DNA of 64,000 nt from Cliona cf. orientalis (Eukaryota; Porifera; Demospongiae; Clionaida; Clionaidae): contig OZ005693.1 in the NCBI GenBank assembly GCA_963930775.1, positions 2,604,001-2,668,000 on the forward strand. The letters are read 5' to 3'. The position numbers and the translations under genes were made by a program. Below the pieces are notes generated by a model that was given only the letters and a program-made list of their open reading frames with translations, had not been told where the DNA came from and searched no databases. Positions 25,301 through 38,700 of this stretch are shown here, piece by piece (within the stretch, counting starts at the first letter, position 1; every line of letters begins with the position of its first letter).

Positions 25301-28300
25301 TAAAGATTCAGTCTGTCCAACTAAAGAGGAAAGATGCAAAGGAGTATTACCATCTTCATCTACACAATGCAAAGATAGATGGAAGTCATCTATCAGGGTC
25401 TTGGCTGTTGAGGTGTGACCGTTTGCAAGAGCATGATGTAACAAACTCCATTTTTTGAAACCCCTGGAATTAAGACTGACATGATAATCTAAAATTAAAC
25501 TAATCACTGTACTAGTATGACCAGCTTGTACTGCCACATGGATTGGTTGATCATCGTTAGCATCCTTGGGAGACACATCAGCTTTAAATTCTAAAACACA
25601 CATTCTAATGAGAGCGTGAACATTTTCATTCTGTAACTGAGAACAAATCAAGTGGAGTGGAGTTTGTCCATTTAAATTTCTGCTATCAATAGGGCATTTA
25701 TACTTCTTAATAAGTAGATCAACTACTTGTTTGTGGCCTTGAAGAACTGCTATATGAATTGCTTTATTTCCATGATCATCTAAAGCAGAAAAAGGGTCTA
25801 AGTGAAAATTTGAAAGAAGTATGTCTATCAAGTCAATAGATCCACGCTTGCAAACTTGTTGCAGAAGTTGACTGTCAATGGTACGCAAATTGGAATCAAA
25901 CAACTCAAAGAAAATAAGTTCATGTCCGGTTAAAAATGCCTTCTTAAGTGGAGTATCACCATCTTCATCCCTGACAGTTATATCTGCCTTGTTGGCAATA
26001 AGGAATTTAGCTACTCTAGTATGACCACACATACAAGCACAGTGAAGAGCAGTCTGCCCTTGATTATTTCTATGGTCTATTGGAAATTGATCACTGTAAT
26101 TAATAATTAAAAACTCAGCTACTTCATATTGCGCATGCTGAGCTGCAGTGTGAAGAACTGTGTTCCCATCTTCATCAGTACATGCTGGGTCATGGTTAAA
26201 CTTTGATATTAGTTCCTGTAGCATTGTGGTAAATCCTCCATCAGCTAGTTGGTGAAGGAGTGGTTTGGACTCAACACCTCTGACATGAGGTTTGAGGCCA
26301 TGTTCCGTAGAGAGGATATGTACGGCATTAGTATCACCTTTCTTGATTAAAAGATCCAATGGAGTATTGTTATCCTTGTCTAGAGCATTATAGAATCTTT
26401 TTCCATCCTCTAGTATGCATTCAGAGACTAGTACTATTGAAACATCAAGCTGGCCACGAGAGCATGCCAAGTGAAGTGGTGTCTGCATGTATTCATTCTT
26501 GACATCAACAGGGCATTTATATTTCTTAATAAGCAGAGTAACTACTTGTTTGTGGCCTCGAAGAGCTGCTATGTGAATTGGTTTATTTCCTTGATCATCC
26601 AAAATTGATGAAGGATCTAATTGGAAATCTGAAAGAAGTACATCTATCAAGTTAACTGATCCATACTCACAAACTTGTTGCAAAAGTTTACCGTCAATTT
26701 TATACAAATTAGAATTAAATAACTCAAATAAAGTAAACTTATGTCCGGTTAAAAATGCCTTCTTAAGTGGAGTGTCACCATCTTCATCTCTGATAGTTAT
26801 ATCTGCCTTGCTGGCAACAAGAAACTTAGCTACTCTAGTATGATCACGAATACAAGCGCAGTGAAGAGCAGTCTGCCCTTGAGAGTTTCTGTGGTCTATT
26901 GGACATTGATTTCCGTAGCGAGCAATTAGTAACTTAGCTACTTCATATTGTCCATGCTGAGCTGCAATGTGAAGGAGCGTGTTACCACATTCATCAACCA
27001 ATGCTAAGTTATCTCCAAGAGTTTTATTTGCAATGAATTTGACTATTCTAGCATGACCACACATACAAGCACAGTGAAGAGCAGTCTGCCCTTGAGAGTT
27101 TCTGTGGTCTATTTGACATTGATTGCTGTAGTCAGCAATTAGTAACTTAGCTACTTCATATTGTCCATGCTGAGCTGCAATGTGAAGGAGCGTGTTACCA
27201 CATTCATCAACCAATGCTAACTTATCTCCAAGAATTTTATTTGCAATGAATTTGACTATTCTAGCATGACCACACATACAAGCACAGTGAAGAGCAGTCT
27301 GCCCTTGAGAGTTTCTGTGGTCTATTTGACATTGATTGCTGTAGTCAGCAATTAGTAACTTAGCTACTTCATATTGTCCATGCTGAACTGCAATGTGAAG
27401 GAGTGTATTATCTTCATCAGTACATGCTGGGTCATAGTTGAACTTTGATATTAGCTTCTGTAACATTGTGATAAATCCTCTAGCAGCTAGTTGGTGAAGG
27501 AGTGATTTGGACTCAACACCTCTGACATGAAGTTTGCAGCCATACTCCGTATAGAGAATATGTACAGCTTTAGCATCACCTCTCTGGATTAAAAGGTCAA
27601 GAGGAGTGTTGTTACCCTTATCTAGAGAATTACAATTTTTCTCATCAGCACCAGAGAGTAGCATTTTTGAAACATCAAGATGACCACAAGAGCATGCCAT
27701 GTGAAGTGGTGTCTGCTTATATCTATTCAAAACATGAACAAGACCGCTATATTTCGTAACAAGCATAGAAACTACTTGTTTGTGGCCTCGAACTGCCGCT
27801 ATATGAATCGCTGTATTTCCATGGTGATCCAAAACAGAAAAAGGGTCTAAGTTGAAATCTGAAAGAAGTATATCTATCAAGTCAGCAGATCCACGCTCAC
27901 AAACTTGGTCTAAAAGTTTATGATCGATGGTATGCAAACTGGTACCAAACAATTTAAAACAGGTACGTAAATGTCCCTTTAAAAAGGCCTTCTTAAGTGG
28001 AGTGTCACCATCTTCATCTCTGACAGTTATATCTGCCTTGTTGGCAATAAGGAATTCAGCTACTCTAGTATGACCACCGATACAAGCACAGTGAAGAGCA
28101 GTCTGCCCTTGAGAGTTTTTACGGTATATTGGACACTGATTGCTATAGTAAGCAATTAGTAATTTAGCCATTTTATATTGTCCATGCTGAGCTGCAGTGT
28201 GAAGAATTGTGTTCCCATCTTCATCAGAACTTGCTGGATCATAGTTGAAATTTGATATTAGTTTCTGTAGCACTGTCGTAAATCCTCCAGCAGCTAGTTG

Positions 28301-31300
28301 GTGAAGGAGTGATTTAGACTCAATACCTCTGACATGAGGCTTGAAGCCATACTCTGTAGAGAGGACATGTACAGCTTTAGCATCACCTTTTTTAATTAAA
28401 AGATCCAGAGGGGTATTGCTATCCTTGTCTAGAGTATTATAAAATCCTTTGTTACCATCAGAGACTAATACTTTTGAAACATCAAAATAACCATGAGAGC
28501 ATGCCATATGAAGTGGGGTCTTCTTAGCTTTATTCTTAATGTAAACAGGGCAGTTATAATTGGTGATGAGTAGTCTTGCTAGTTCCTCATGACCACCCAG
28601 GCAGGCCATGTGGAGAGGAGTGTTACCACTGTCATCAGCTAAAAATATATCCAAGCTAAAGTCTATGATTAGCATTTCGGCTAGCTTAATACTTCCACTC
28701 CGACAAGCCTCATGCAGTAGTGATCCGCCATCATATCCTGTAATCTTAGGACTACAACCAAGCTCAGTTAGTAGTGCCTGGACAGTTTCCACATGTCCAC
28801 CCTCTGCTGCTTTGCTGACAGCTGTATCATTATTGAGATCTCGTTGAGTTACATCAGCTTTAAATTCAGAGATAAGCATTCTAACAATACTATAGTGACC
28901 AGATAAACAGGCGCAGTGAAGTGGTGTCTCACTGATCCTGTTTTTAATATCAACAGGACAGTTGTAATTTGTGATGAGGAGTCTTGCTAGCTCTTCATGA
29001 CCACCCTCACAGGCCATGTGGAGAGGAGTGTCACCATCTCCATTAACTGAGAGCGGATCTAGGTCAAATTCAGTGATCATTAGCTGTACCATTTCTATGC
29101 TGCCCCCCATCAGTGAATAACGAAATGCACTTTTGTTGATATCTGCTTTGTACTCGAGCACCAGTGTTATTACAAGAGGCACATGACCACAATAGCAAGC
29201 CAGGTGAAGTGGTGAAAGCTTATCGTTGCTTCTACAATCAACTGCCAAGTTGTAGTTTGTAATGAGTAAACGCACTACCTCTTCCTGGCCATGTGAGGCA
29301 GCAATGTGGAGGGGGGTCTGGTTTACTGCATCAGTAGCCATTGGACTGATGCCGTACTTTTCAATGAGAGTGGTAACAAGTTTAATATTTCCAATAGCAC
29401 ATGCAAAATGAAGTAATGTTCTACCTTGATAGCCTTTGATGTTTGGATTACAAGCACAGAGAGTTATCAAATAATCCACAGTGTCTATATGTCCTTGGGA
29501 AACTGCTCTATGGATAGGAGCATTATTAAAAAAATCTTTCATGTATATATCAGCTCCATTGGATATTAATATGTGTACAATGTGTTTGTGACCAAGTGCA
29601 CAGGAAAGATGTAGTGGAGTTTCATGGTTGACATTTGTATCATTGATATCAATAATTTTCTCCTCTATTATTTTCTGAATATCATCTAGTCTTCCCAACC
29701 TTACTGCAGTATGAAGAGGACTCTCTTTATCAGCCTGTACTGGTCCATCTATCCATAGTCTGAGACCATGACTGTACAATAATTTGTGAATCAATTGATT
29801 AACATCAAAATCACTTCTATCATAAGCATTTTCGTAATTTGAATCTTGAATTAATGGATCAGCACCAAATGCTACTAACAGTTGTACAATAGGACTATCT
29901 CTTTTGGAGCAACCCAAGTGTAGTGGAGTCTCATTTTTAGAGTTTAGAATATTCACGTCTACCTGTTGTTGGATCAAAATCTCTCTAACATCTTTTATCT
30001 GACCTTGGCTTACAGCAATATGGAGAAGATTATCACCATTAAAGGTTTTTGGATACTGAAATTCCATGGTGAGTAACAGCATTCTAACTATACTACTGTG
30101 ACCATTTGAATGGGCGTAGTGAACTGGCGTCTTTTGAATCTTATTTTCAACATCAACAGGACAGTTGTATTTGGTGATGAGTAGTCGCACTAGCTCCTCA
30201 TGACCAACACAGCAGGCCATGTGGAGAGGAGTGTTACCACTGTCATCAGCTGAAAATATGTCCAAGCTAAAATCTACAATTAGTATTTCAGCTAGCTTAA
30301 TGTTTCCACTCCGACAAGCCTCATGCAGTAGTGATCTGCCATCATATCCTGCAACCTTAGGACTACAGCCAAGCTCACTGATTAGTACCTGGACAGTTTC
30401 CACATGTCCACCCTCTGCTGCTTTGCTGACAGCTGTATCATTATAGTGATCTCGTTGAGTTGCATCAGCTTTAAATTCAGAGATAAGCATTCTAACAATA
30501 CTACTGTGACCAGATGAACAGGCTGTATGAAGTGGTGTCTCTTGAATATTGCTTTTAACATCAACAGGACAGTTGTATTTGGTGATGAGTAGTCTTGCTA
30601 GCTCCTCATGACCACCCTCACAGGCCATGTGGAGAGGAGTGTCACCATTGTCATCAGCTAAAAATATGTCCAAACTAAATTCTATGATTAGCATTTCAGC
30701 TAGCTTAATGCTTCCATTCCAACAAGCCTCATGCAGTAGTGATCTGCCATCATATCCTGTAACTTTAGGATTACAGCCAAGCTCAGTGAGTAGTGCCTGG
30801 ACAGTTTCCACATGTCCACCCTCTGCTGCTTTACTGACAGCTGTATCATTATAGTGATCTCGTTGAGTTGCATCAGCTTTAAATTCAGAGATAAGCATTC
30901 TAACAATACTACAGCGACCAGATAAACAGGCTTTGTGAAGTGGTGTCTCATTATCTTCATTCTTAACATCAACAGGACAGTCGTAGTTGGTGATGAGTAG
31001 TCTTGCTAGCTCCTCATGACCACCCAAGCAGGCCATGTGGAGAGGAGTGTTACCATCGTCATCTAGGTCAAATTCAGTGATAATTGGTTGTACCATTTCT
31101 ATGCTGCCCCCCATCACTGAACTATCAATTACATCAATTTCATCAATATAATATGCTTTGTACTTAAGCACAAGTGTTCTTACAACAGATACATGACCAC
31201 AGGAGCAAGCTAACCGTAGTAGTCTCCACAAATCAGTGCTCTCAAGGGAGCTGTACTTGTTGATGAGTAAACGTACTACCTCTTCCTGGCCATGTGAGGC

Positions 31301-32068
31301 AGCAATGTGGAGGGGTGTCTGGTTTACTGCATCAGTAGCCATTGGACTGATACCATAGTTTTCAATGAGAGTGGTAGCAAATTTAACATTTCCAATACCA
31401 CATGCAAAATGAAGCAGTGTTCTACCTTGATAGCCTTTGATGTTTGGATTGCAAGCACAGACAGTTATCAAATAATCCACAGTGTCTATTTGTCCTTGGG
31501 ACACTGCTCTATGGATAGGAGCATTATTAAAAAAATTTTTCATGTATATATCAGCTCCATTGGATATTAATATGTGTACAATGTATTTGTTTCCAAGTGC
31601 ACAGGCAAGATGCAATGGAATTTCGTGGTCGGCATTTGTATCATTGATGTCAACAATTTTTTCCTCTATTATTCTCTGAATATCATCTAATCTTTCCAAC
31701 CTTATTGCAGTATGAAGAGGACTCTCTTTATCAGCCTGCATTGGTCCATCTATCCATAGTCTGAGACCATGACCAAACAATAATTTGTCCATCAATTGAC
31801 AAACATCAAAATCACTTCTATCATAAGCACTCTTATTATTTGAGTCATTAATTAATGGATCAGCACCAAATGCTAATAACAGTTGTACAATAGGACTATC
31901 ATTTTTGGAGCAAGCCAGGTGTAATGGAGTTTCATGTTTAGAGTTTAGAATATTCACGTCTACCTGTTGTTGGATCAAGATCTCTCTAACATCTTCTACC
32001 TGGCCTTGCCTTACAGCAACATGGAGAGGACTGTCACCATTTAAAGTTGTTGGACTCCGAGAGTCCAT
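22394..32068 (-). CDS. Ankyrin gene 3: fused ankyrin-ROC-COR-Death protein
   Basis: Four exons (32068-23431, 23106-23028, 22953-22780, 22520-22394) total 9,018 nt, 3,006 codons including stop. The first exon alone is 8.6 kb and carries tens of ankyrin repeats. An internal methionine at 30067, again in the context ACTCACCATGG, begins a second copy of the gene's N-terminal module, so the ORF is a head-to-tail fusion of two paralogues. The C-terminal part has a ROC GTPase (GNPGSGKST, DFAGDQEY, SHLD), a COR-like region and a Death domain split over the last two exons, ending VETVYELFR. Close similarity to gene 2 is seen throughout. Role: probably a multivalent death-fold scaffold with a GTPase switch (inference from DAPK1/ROCO families). 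Confidence 0.88.
22587..22740. mobile_element. MITE in the last intron of ankyrin gene 3
   Basis: Begins CAGTGGGACCCCTCT and ends GGCTTCCACTG. It matches the element at 13462-13626 in the paralogous intron. The right-hand TA is mutated to AA. Confidence 0.75.
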
Positions 32069-32250
32069 GGTGAGTAGTGGATCACAATTATTGAGAGTCA
32101 AAGAAGCAGTTAGCTATTACAAAGTCTTGCACGGAGAAGTGATAAATGATTATTATATCAAATACGATCTGATTCGGGGTTAGCTAGGATCTCTGTTTCT
32201 CTCTCTATACAGATAAGAATGTATGTACAGGTGAACAGAATTTGTGTGTA
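32069..32250 (-). promoter_or_regulatory. Conserved upstream region of ankyrin gene 3
   Basis: Same block as before genes 1 and 2, including GGGTTAGCTAGGATC and AGATAAGAATGTATGTA. Confidence 0.5.
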
Positions 32251-33991
32251 ATTAGTCGAATATCTTAAGTCAATTACCCATGGACCGATCCACCCCATAG
32301 TATCGTTTTGTGGTCATACCAACAACTCTGAACAGTTAGCATAATAATTATGACCATTAATTTTTACACACGACATAATGTACATTGTTATAATAATCAT
32401 TGTTTTTACAGGAATGGTTTGACATTGTGATATTTACTATAATAAGATATACGTAATATTTTTAGCTGTATACAGTTCTTTCCAAACTCTACCCACCCAC
32501 CCACCCCCCTTCGATATGTGTATATTTACAGTGGAATATCTCATAATGGACCCTCCCAGGAGTGGCCACCCACTATAGTATTATGACGGACAACTGCTAT
32601 GGAACGGATTGAATTTACCATAGACTTAGTACATTATGAGCCTCCATCCTCCCAATTCACTATATCAGATGGATTATTCTGACCCAATTGAATCTCTCAG
32701 TATAATCAATTTTACCTCTAAATAACTAGCGGATAGCCGGGAAGCCATACACCTTTTCGCAGCCAGTGACATAATTGCTGGTGCCATGGCCTGGGTAGCC
32801 AGCCCCATTGTAGGAGGAGCTGTACTCTGGGCGCTATCTCGAGAGTCTGGGGCGAGACTAATAATATTGCGCATTACATAATACAGTTCAAGTATGTATA
32901 TAATATTATACGTAAATCGAAGTAGACTCAAATCCAGCCCATATTCTGTTTGAATCTTTCTTCAGTCACCTCTGCAAAGCTGTATAGCTATCATAATAAT
33001 GTGTAGTTATTATGGTTATTTATGGAATGAAAACTCGACCATGGAAGAATAGTGGAAGTAGTGTATGTGGTAAAGGTCGTCATTATAGTGGGTTCACAGT
33101 AGTGATAAGCTTCAATCACAGAGAAGAGCTCGACACTGCAGTACAGTTTCCAAACTTTAGATCGCTACGGTGGCACACTGCTCATGGTGCGTGCTATATT
33201 ATAGTGCAGTGCTATCTATCTATATCCATGGGATTACGTCAGCGTAAAGAACGTGTGAAGTTTGGCCATCGCTGCTCGTCAGAGAAGGCAACACGCTGCT
33301 TGTAAGGTATTTGCTGAATACACGCGCAAGATCTCTACATATTCACCGAATTTCGAGTCTCAGAAAGGCTCCTTCGAGGCCCTGAATTTTCTCATAATTA
33401 TCTCATAGATTACCTCATAGATTACACCACAGGTTTCATCATAATTACCTAATAAAAGTAAATCATTACCGAGGACATAATAAAATAGTGCATTTGCAAT
33501 GAACAACTTAGACTACATCCCGAGTCCCTCATGAATAGAATTGCACCGCGCTACTGTACGCCGCCATAATTCAAACTAGGACACTGCGCATGCTCCTTAT
33601 ATTGGGGTGCACGGCTTGAGCCGGTTGACCCGGACGTGACCTCCACCTGCCATGTGCTAGACTGAACAGGGAAATCCCCCCAAGTGCGAGCTCACCAAAG
33701 AAAGTGAACTAAGAAAATCGCCATATATCATCGATAGTCCACAATGTCTTCTACGCTAGGGTCGAATTCTGGGTTCCAACAACCTTTCATGCACGCTAAA
33801 CATTTTGAAACAGTTTCACAGGAATTTCATCATCATTTCATCATAAATATATACCTCATCGGTCGGCCGAATCAATTTGTTGATTGGGACTCGAGACGTA
33901 ATTAAATTAATTTGGTGGTCTGCCTTCATCATGACCATTGACCACCAGATTAAAGTCCACCACTTGCATGCATATGTACGGAAATCCTGTA
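32251..33991. other. Intergenic, truncated MITE only
   Basis: From 32529 there is a CAGTGGAATATCTCATAATG-type MITE end without a clear partner. Otherwise this is AT-rich spacer. The short ORFs at 32,674-32,931 (minus) and 33,012-33,305 (plus) resemble no family I know and are probably chance. Confidence 0.5.
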
Positions 33992-34410
33992 CAGTGGAAC
34001 CATTGGGACCAAAAATTTTGTCCGCTATAGCGAGGTGTCCTTAGCTCAGGGGTTAGTGGTTGACCACGCCCCTCCTATAATCGCGGCCAGCTATGATAAA
34101 GCACTACTGTGGACGACTAAAAGACTGTATTGATGAGTGATCTGTCAATTGACAGCTCCTAAGCAAGAATATGAGACATATTATTTTAGGCTTTGCTGTA
34201 GTTACTGGTTGCTGAAACAGACCAATCTTAATAGTGGGTGTGGCCTAACTGTCCGTTATGTGAGATTGTTCACTATTGTGCAGGCTCAAATGGGTATACG
34301 GAATAGCGTGTTGAGGGGGTTTGAATATATTAAAGTCTATGGAAATACAATCCGGACATTCAGAATTGTCCGTTATATTGCAGGTGTCCGCCATTGAAGG
34401 GTGTCCACTG
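33992..34410. mobile_element. MITE of the CAGTGG family, 419 bp
   Basis: TA-flanked; begins CAGTGGAACC and ends GTGTCCACTG. It shares the internal CTTAGCTCAGGGGTTAGTGG block with the element at 8639-9141. Confidence 0.8.
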
Positions 34411-35771
34411 TATATACCAAACATCCAAATCGAAACCCATCAATCTTTGCAAAGGCAATTCAGGACCCGAACACCAATTAGTTCTTTCCAGCTATACCAG
34501 CTTCAGCTTGATGGCACAGAAATTAATTCAATCTGAGAGCCTTGCCGCGAGTTATTTAGAGCAAGATCATTTCATGTACACATACTATTTCCTGTTCTAT
34601 ACTGTGACATTAATTTTAATATATGCACCACCCACACTTTCTCCAGGACTTCTGACAGTGCAGTGCTGCCTATTGTGTGGATGTACTGCCATCAACAAGG
34701 TGTGACTGGATTCAATTTCTCATAGAATAAGACTATGCAGTCTTTTATGATACTCTCTATAATTCTGGCAAACCCATGTGCCACCTTTAGGCCATACCTA
34801 TTTGATCTTCTGCTGCACGGGCAGAAACAGCTTGCAAGTCAGGTCGGTAGGTCGGTTTAAAATTATAGTCATGTGACCAGGGGTTCAATGGAAGTCAGAA
34901 ACCTTTCACTTGCTTCATATAGAAGTTTTCCAAACAAGTCTTTCCAGTTGCACTTGATATTCGACCAGCTCGATTGTTAGTCCCCATTTTACGATATTCA
35001 ACATTCAGACAAGCAAAGCTAGCAGCCATTTTGCTGGGCTGAGCACATGCTGTCATTCATGTGTCTAAGCATGATGAAATATTAGGTAAATACTAATTAT
35101 CATAATAATCTTTGGAACAGAAAATCAGAGTCGGTCGCCAGGCCTGCGCAAATATTACCAAATAGGTATGGCCTTACTAGAAGTTTGCTATAGAACTAAA
35201 ATCAATATTTAATAACAGTGAATGGAGAGGCTGGCACCCAGACTAAATGTACACTTGTAGATTTTAATATTATTCTAGTTTCAAAATATTGGTGCGACCA
35301 GCCAAGCATGACAAAAGGGGTGGGACTGAAAGATCGGCACCCTTCGGAAAACTGTACGCCTATTTGAACTGATCCAAGACATGCATGCACTGTAAACTTG
35401 AAAACAGACAATAATTTAAGTTTATTCACACTTCCACGATTTTAACTTACGAGAATTCTTATTTCGTTGGTGGCTACTTGTCAAGTTAGGAACGAGAACT
35501 CGTGACTTGTTTAATGCGCATGCGTCCGATAAAATAATTAAATGGTAGGGCGGACTTTTTGAAATGCACAATAGTGAAGTAATACGATATGGAACAATAA
35601 TATAAAATCTGTGTGCATACAAGGCCATAAAGGATAACAATAACAATACAGAATCGAAAGCCTGTACTATAATAGTATTATAATGACAAAAATAATTATG
35701 CCGAAAGTATGATACCAAAATTATTATAGAGTGATGTGTGTATAGTATAACAAACCCAAATGTCAGTCAGA
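34411..35771. repeat. Spacer with a third copy of the dispersed block
   Basis: About 35,300-35,575 resembles 11,935-12,230 and 21,600-21,860 (shared GCGCATGCGTC, ACTCGTGACTTGT and CTACTTGTCAAGTT). The remainder shows no gene. The left end of the block may overlap the 3' UTR of the kinase gene. Confidence 0.6.
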
Positions 35772-38700
35772 TTAGCTTGTAAGCAAGGTTTGTGATATCA
35801 ACAGAAAGCTGGGTCTCTTTCCAGGCTCTCTCTGCCAGCAGGCCTTCATGATTCTAGCCACGGTGGGAGGGTAGTCTGGAGGGATGGGGAGGCGATGACC
35901 AGAGAGAACCTTGGAGAGAACCTGGACACTATTGAGCTCAGCGTAGGGCAGCTGGTTTGGGTAGTACATCTCCCAGAGCAGCACGCCAAAGCTCCACACG
36001 TCAGTGGCTGGAGAGAACTCTCTGTTGTCCAAGCTCTCGGGAGCCATCCATCGTATTGGCCAGGGCAGCTCAGTCGTCGCCTGGTAGATGGTGTTGTCCT
36101 TGGGGATCTCACGCAGAAGACCAAAATCTGTAATCTTACAGGTCTCTCTGTTGTCAACCAGCACATTTCGAGCAGCCAAATCCTAGGTAGAAAATAACAA
36201 GAAAATCATACCTGCTTTCCCACAACACACAACATACTGTAAAAGGGACTCTGAATCTCCTGGGGTCTATAAGCCCTTGATTTTACATTGTACTCAACTT
36301 ACCCTATGGACTAAACCATGCTCATTGATGTAGTGCATCCCCATGGCAACGTCTATCATGTACTTGATCAGCTGCTCGATAGTGTGCTCATTATTCTGGA
36401 AGGAGATATACAGCGAGTCATAACACAGAGCCTTCGCTGCCTTCAGTAGCTCATACATCAATATTATGCTCCTGACTGTACAGAGCTACAAGACATGTAC
36501 AATACCCCGGTAACTGTTACTTACAGTCAGGAAGTCCTTCAAGTTTCCATTGGATAAATATTGCAGTACAAGCCATGGAGAATCTGTAAGATGCATTGGA
36601 AAGTATAATAATCTTTATGGTTAGCAAATAGGAGACAGAGCTGTGGCTATATACCTCAATACTGATACATGTATCACTGCAGGTGTGTTACAAATGGCAA
36701 AGCTAGCTACCTCACCACAACAATTTGGTCTGTATCCACTGGCATAAATAATTGTTAGCTAACACATGCATCAGACTGAGTGCATTTTGAATCATGTTTT
36801 ATGCGGCTTACCTTGGTCTACAATGCCGTATATATGGACAATATTTGGGTGCATTAGGTCCATCACAACCCTCATTTCATGGAGGAAGTCGCTCGTCTCT
36901 TGCTGTGATTTGTACTTGCTGATTGTCTTCACCACCACTGTCGTGTTCTCTGACTTGGTTTGAACCAACGTAGCCTTGTACACTTTACCAAACTGACCTA
37001 ATTGGGTATGTCGATAATCATCATGAACGATGTTTATGCACAATACTCTATTATATAATATTATATAGCCAAAAAGATTTGCTATATAAATTTTGTCCCG
37101 CTAGGCGGTGAAATAAATTTTTATCAATTAATGTGGTAAAGATGGCCACATCTTCTAGGACAAAAAAAATTCATAGATAAAAATTTCACCAATGATCGAG
37201 ACCTACATGTAAATGGCCTGGCTGCATGGGGATAGTGTGTAGAGGGGGAGACTCCAAATCCATGACTGAACAATGAAGGCTATTATCTTCAAACAGGATG
37301 ACTTTGTTGACAGGCACAATTAGTTCTAGTACACACTGCAGTGGTGGTCATGATCAGGTGGGTGTGGGGTCAAACCACTAACAACAGTGATACTTGTTTG
37401 CAGGGAAATTTTTGACAGGAAAACCACTTGCTACACTGATAGTACTAGCGAGTCTTCCAAGAAAACTAAGCTGAAGTTGAATAACAGGAAAACACTCTTA
37501 CATCATGCACATTAATTTTAAGTTATCTGCATATACAAACCAGACTGACCTGCAGAGCCATGGGAAAGGTGAACTGTGCATTAGGTGGTCAGACAATGGA
37601 CCTGAGTTACCACACCCACACTCCCTCATACATCATTACTAAATAGATGTTTCAGTGATCAACTTAAGCTGTTTAAGGTAAGCTGAGCTAGCACTGCTAA
37701 TTATGTCAGGCCTCCAACTGTACATTTTTGGCATTGCATACAGGTGAACATGTATGACATTGTGTATGATAAAGATGTTGACATGGCATTAGTCAAGGGA
37801 CTCCCCCTCAAGGGCACCAATCACTCCAGCCACACAAGGATGTGGCTACTTAGCCTAGTCCTCAGGCTTCCCATTCCTGGGAATGAGGCTTAATTGTGGC
37901 TAGAATTGATAAGTTTCCCCTGACCCCTGGCACATAATTTGCTGATCTCATACTAGCTAGATATAGTCAAAAGTGATGAAATTAATAATTATTATGGTGA
38001 AGTCATTTTGCATGCAAGGTGCCATATTATGCCCAAACCATGACATACCTTGATAAATCTCCTCCAGATCTTGCAAAGCTGAGCGTTCTATGAATATCGC
38101 TTTCTCCCTCAAGTGGTCCCCCATAGGCATTGGACTCACCACTGGTGTGGTTGCAGCTGTGTTAATATTATTGCCAGAATCATGAAAAAGCATTTGACAA
38201 GCATAGTCTGTCCACTTACCTGCTTTGGCCCATTCTGGCCTTCTTTCACATCTACTTGGATCGTCTTCTGTCACCAGCCTGCACGTACAAGATAAAATTA
38301 ATTCTAGCTATACCTGCACATAATATACGACTAATATAAGCGGGTAAAATTGTGTGTAGCAGATAAAACAGTGTCCCTCCAAAATACACACATACATCCT
38401 GATTCCTGGGTGGGTGATTGCATGCAGCTGTATAGCTAGGTGGCTGTATTTTAGTACTAGCTACTTACAGTGAAGTGTTGGAATTTCCATCTGTTTCACT
38501 CAGCCATCGTACTATAAATTTAAAGACGAGAGAGACAATTATTGGACATGCAGCCAGAGCTAATAAGTTAGGTAATTCCAGTGCACTACACAACTTACCT
38601 AGCTTGAATTTCATTGCATTGGACGTTGTCTCTGGGGCTTTTAGGTGTCCATCTGAACTCTTGAACTGCTGCTTCGGGGACTTGGATAGATCTGATTCGA

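Noticed and set aside
33012..34705. Several 70-100 residue ORFs on plus
   Set aside because: They overlap a MITE or AT-rich spacer, with no recognisable domain.
38520..38600. Receptor-type transmembrane helix in the dual kinase
   Set aside because: The hydrophobic run coincides with an 87-nt segment bearing full intron signals, and no signal peptide exists. It is reported as an optional intron, not as a receptor.
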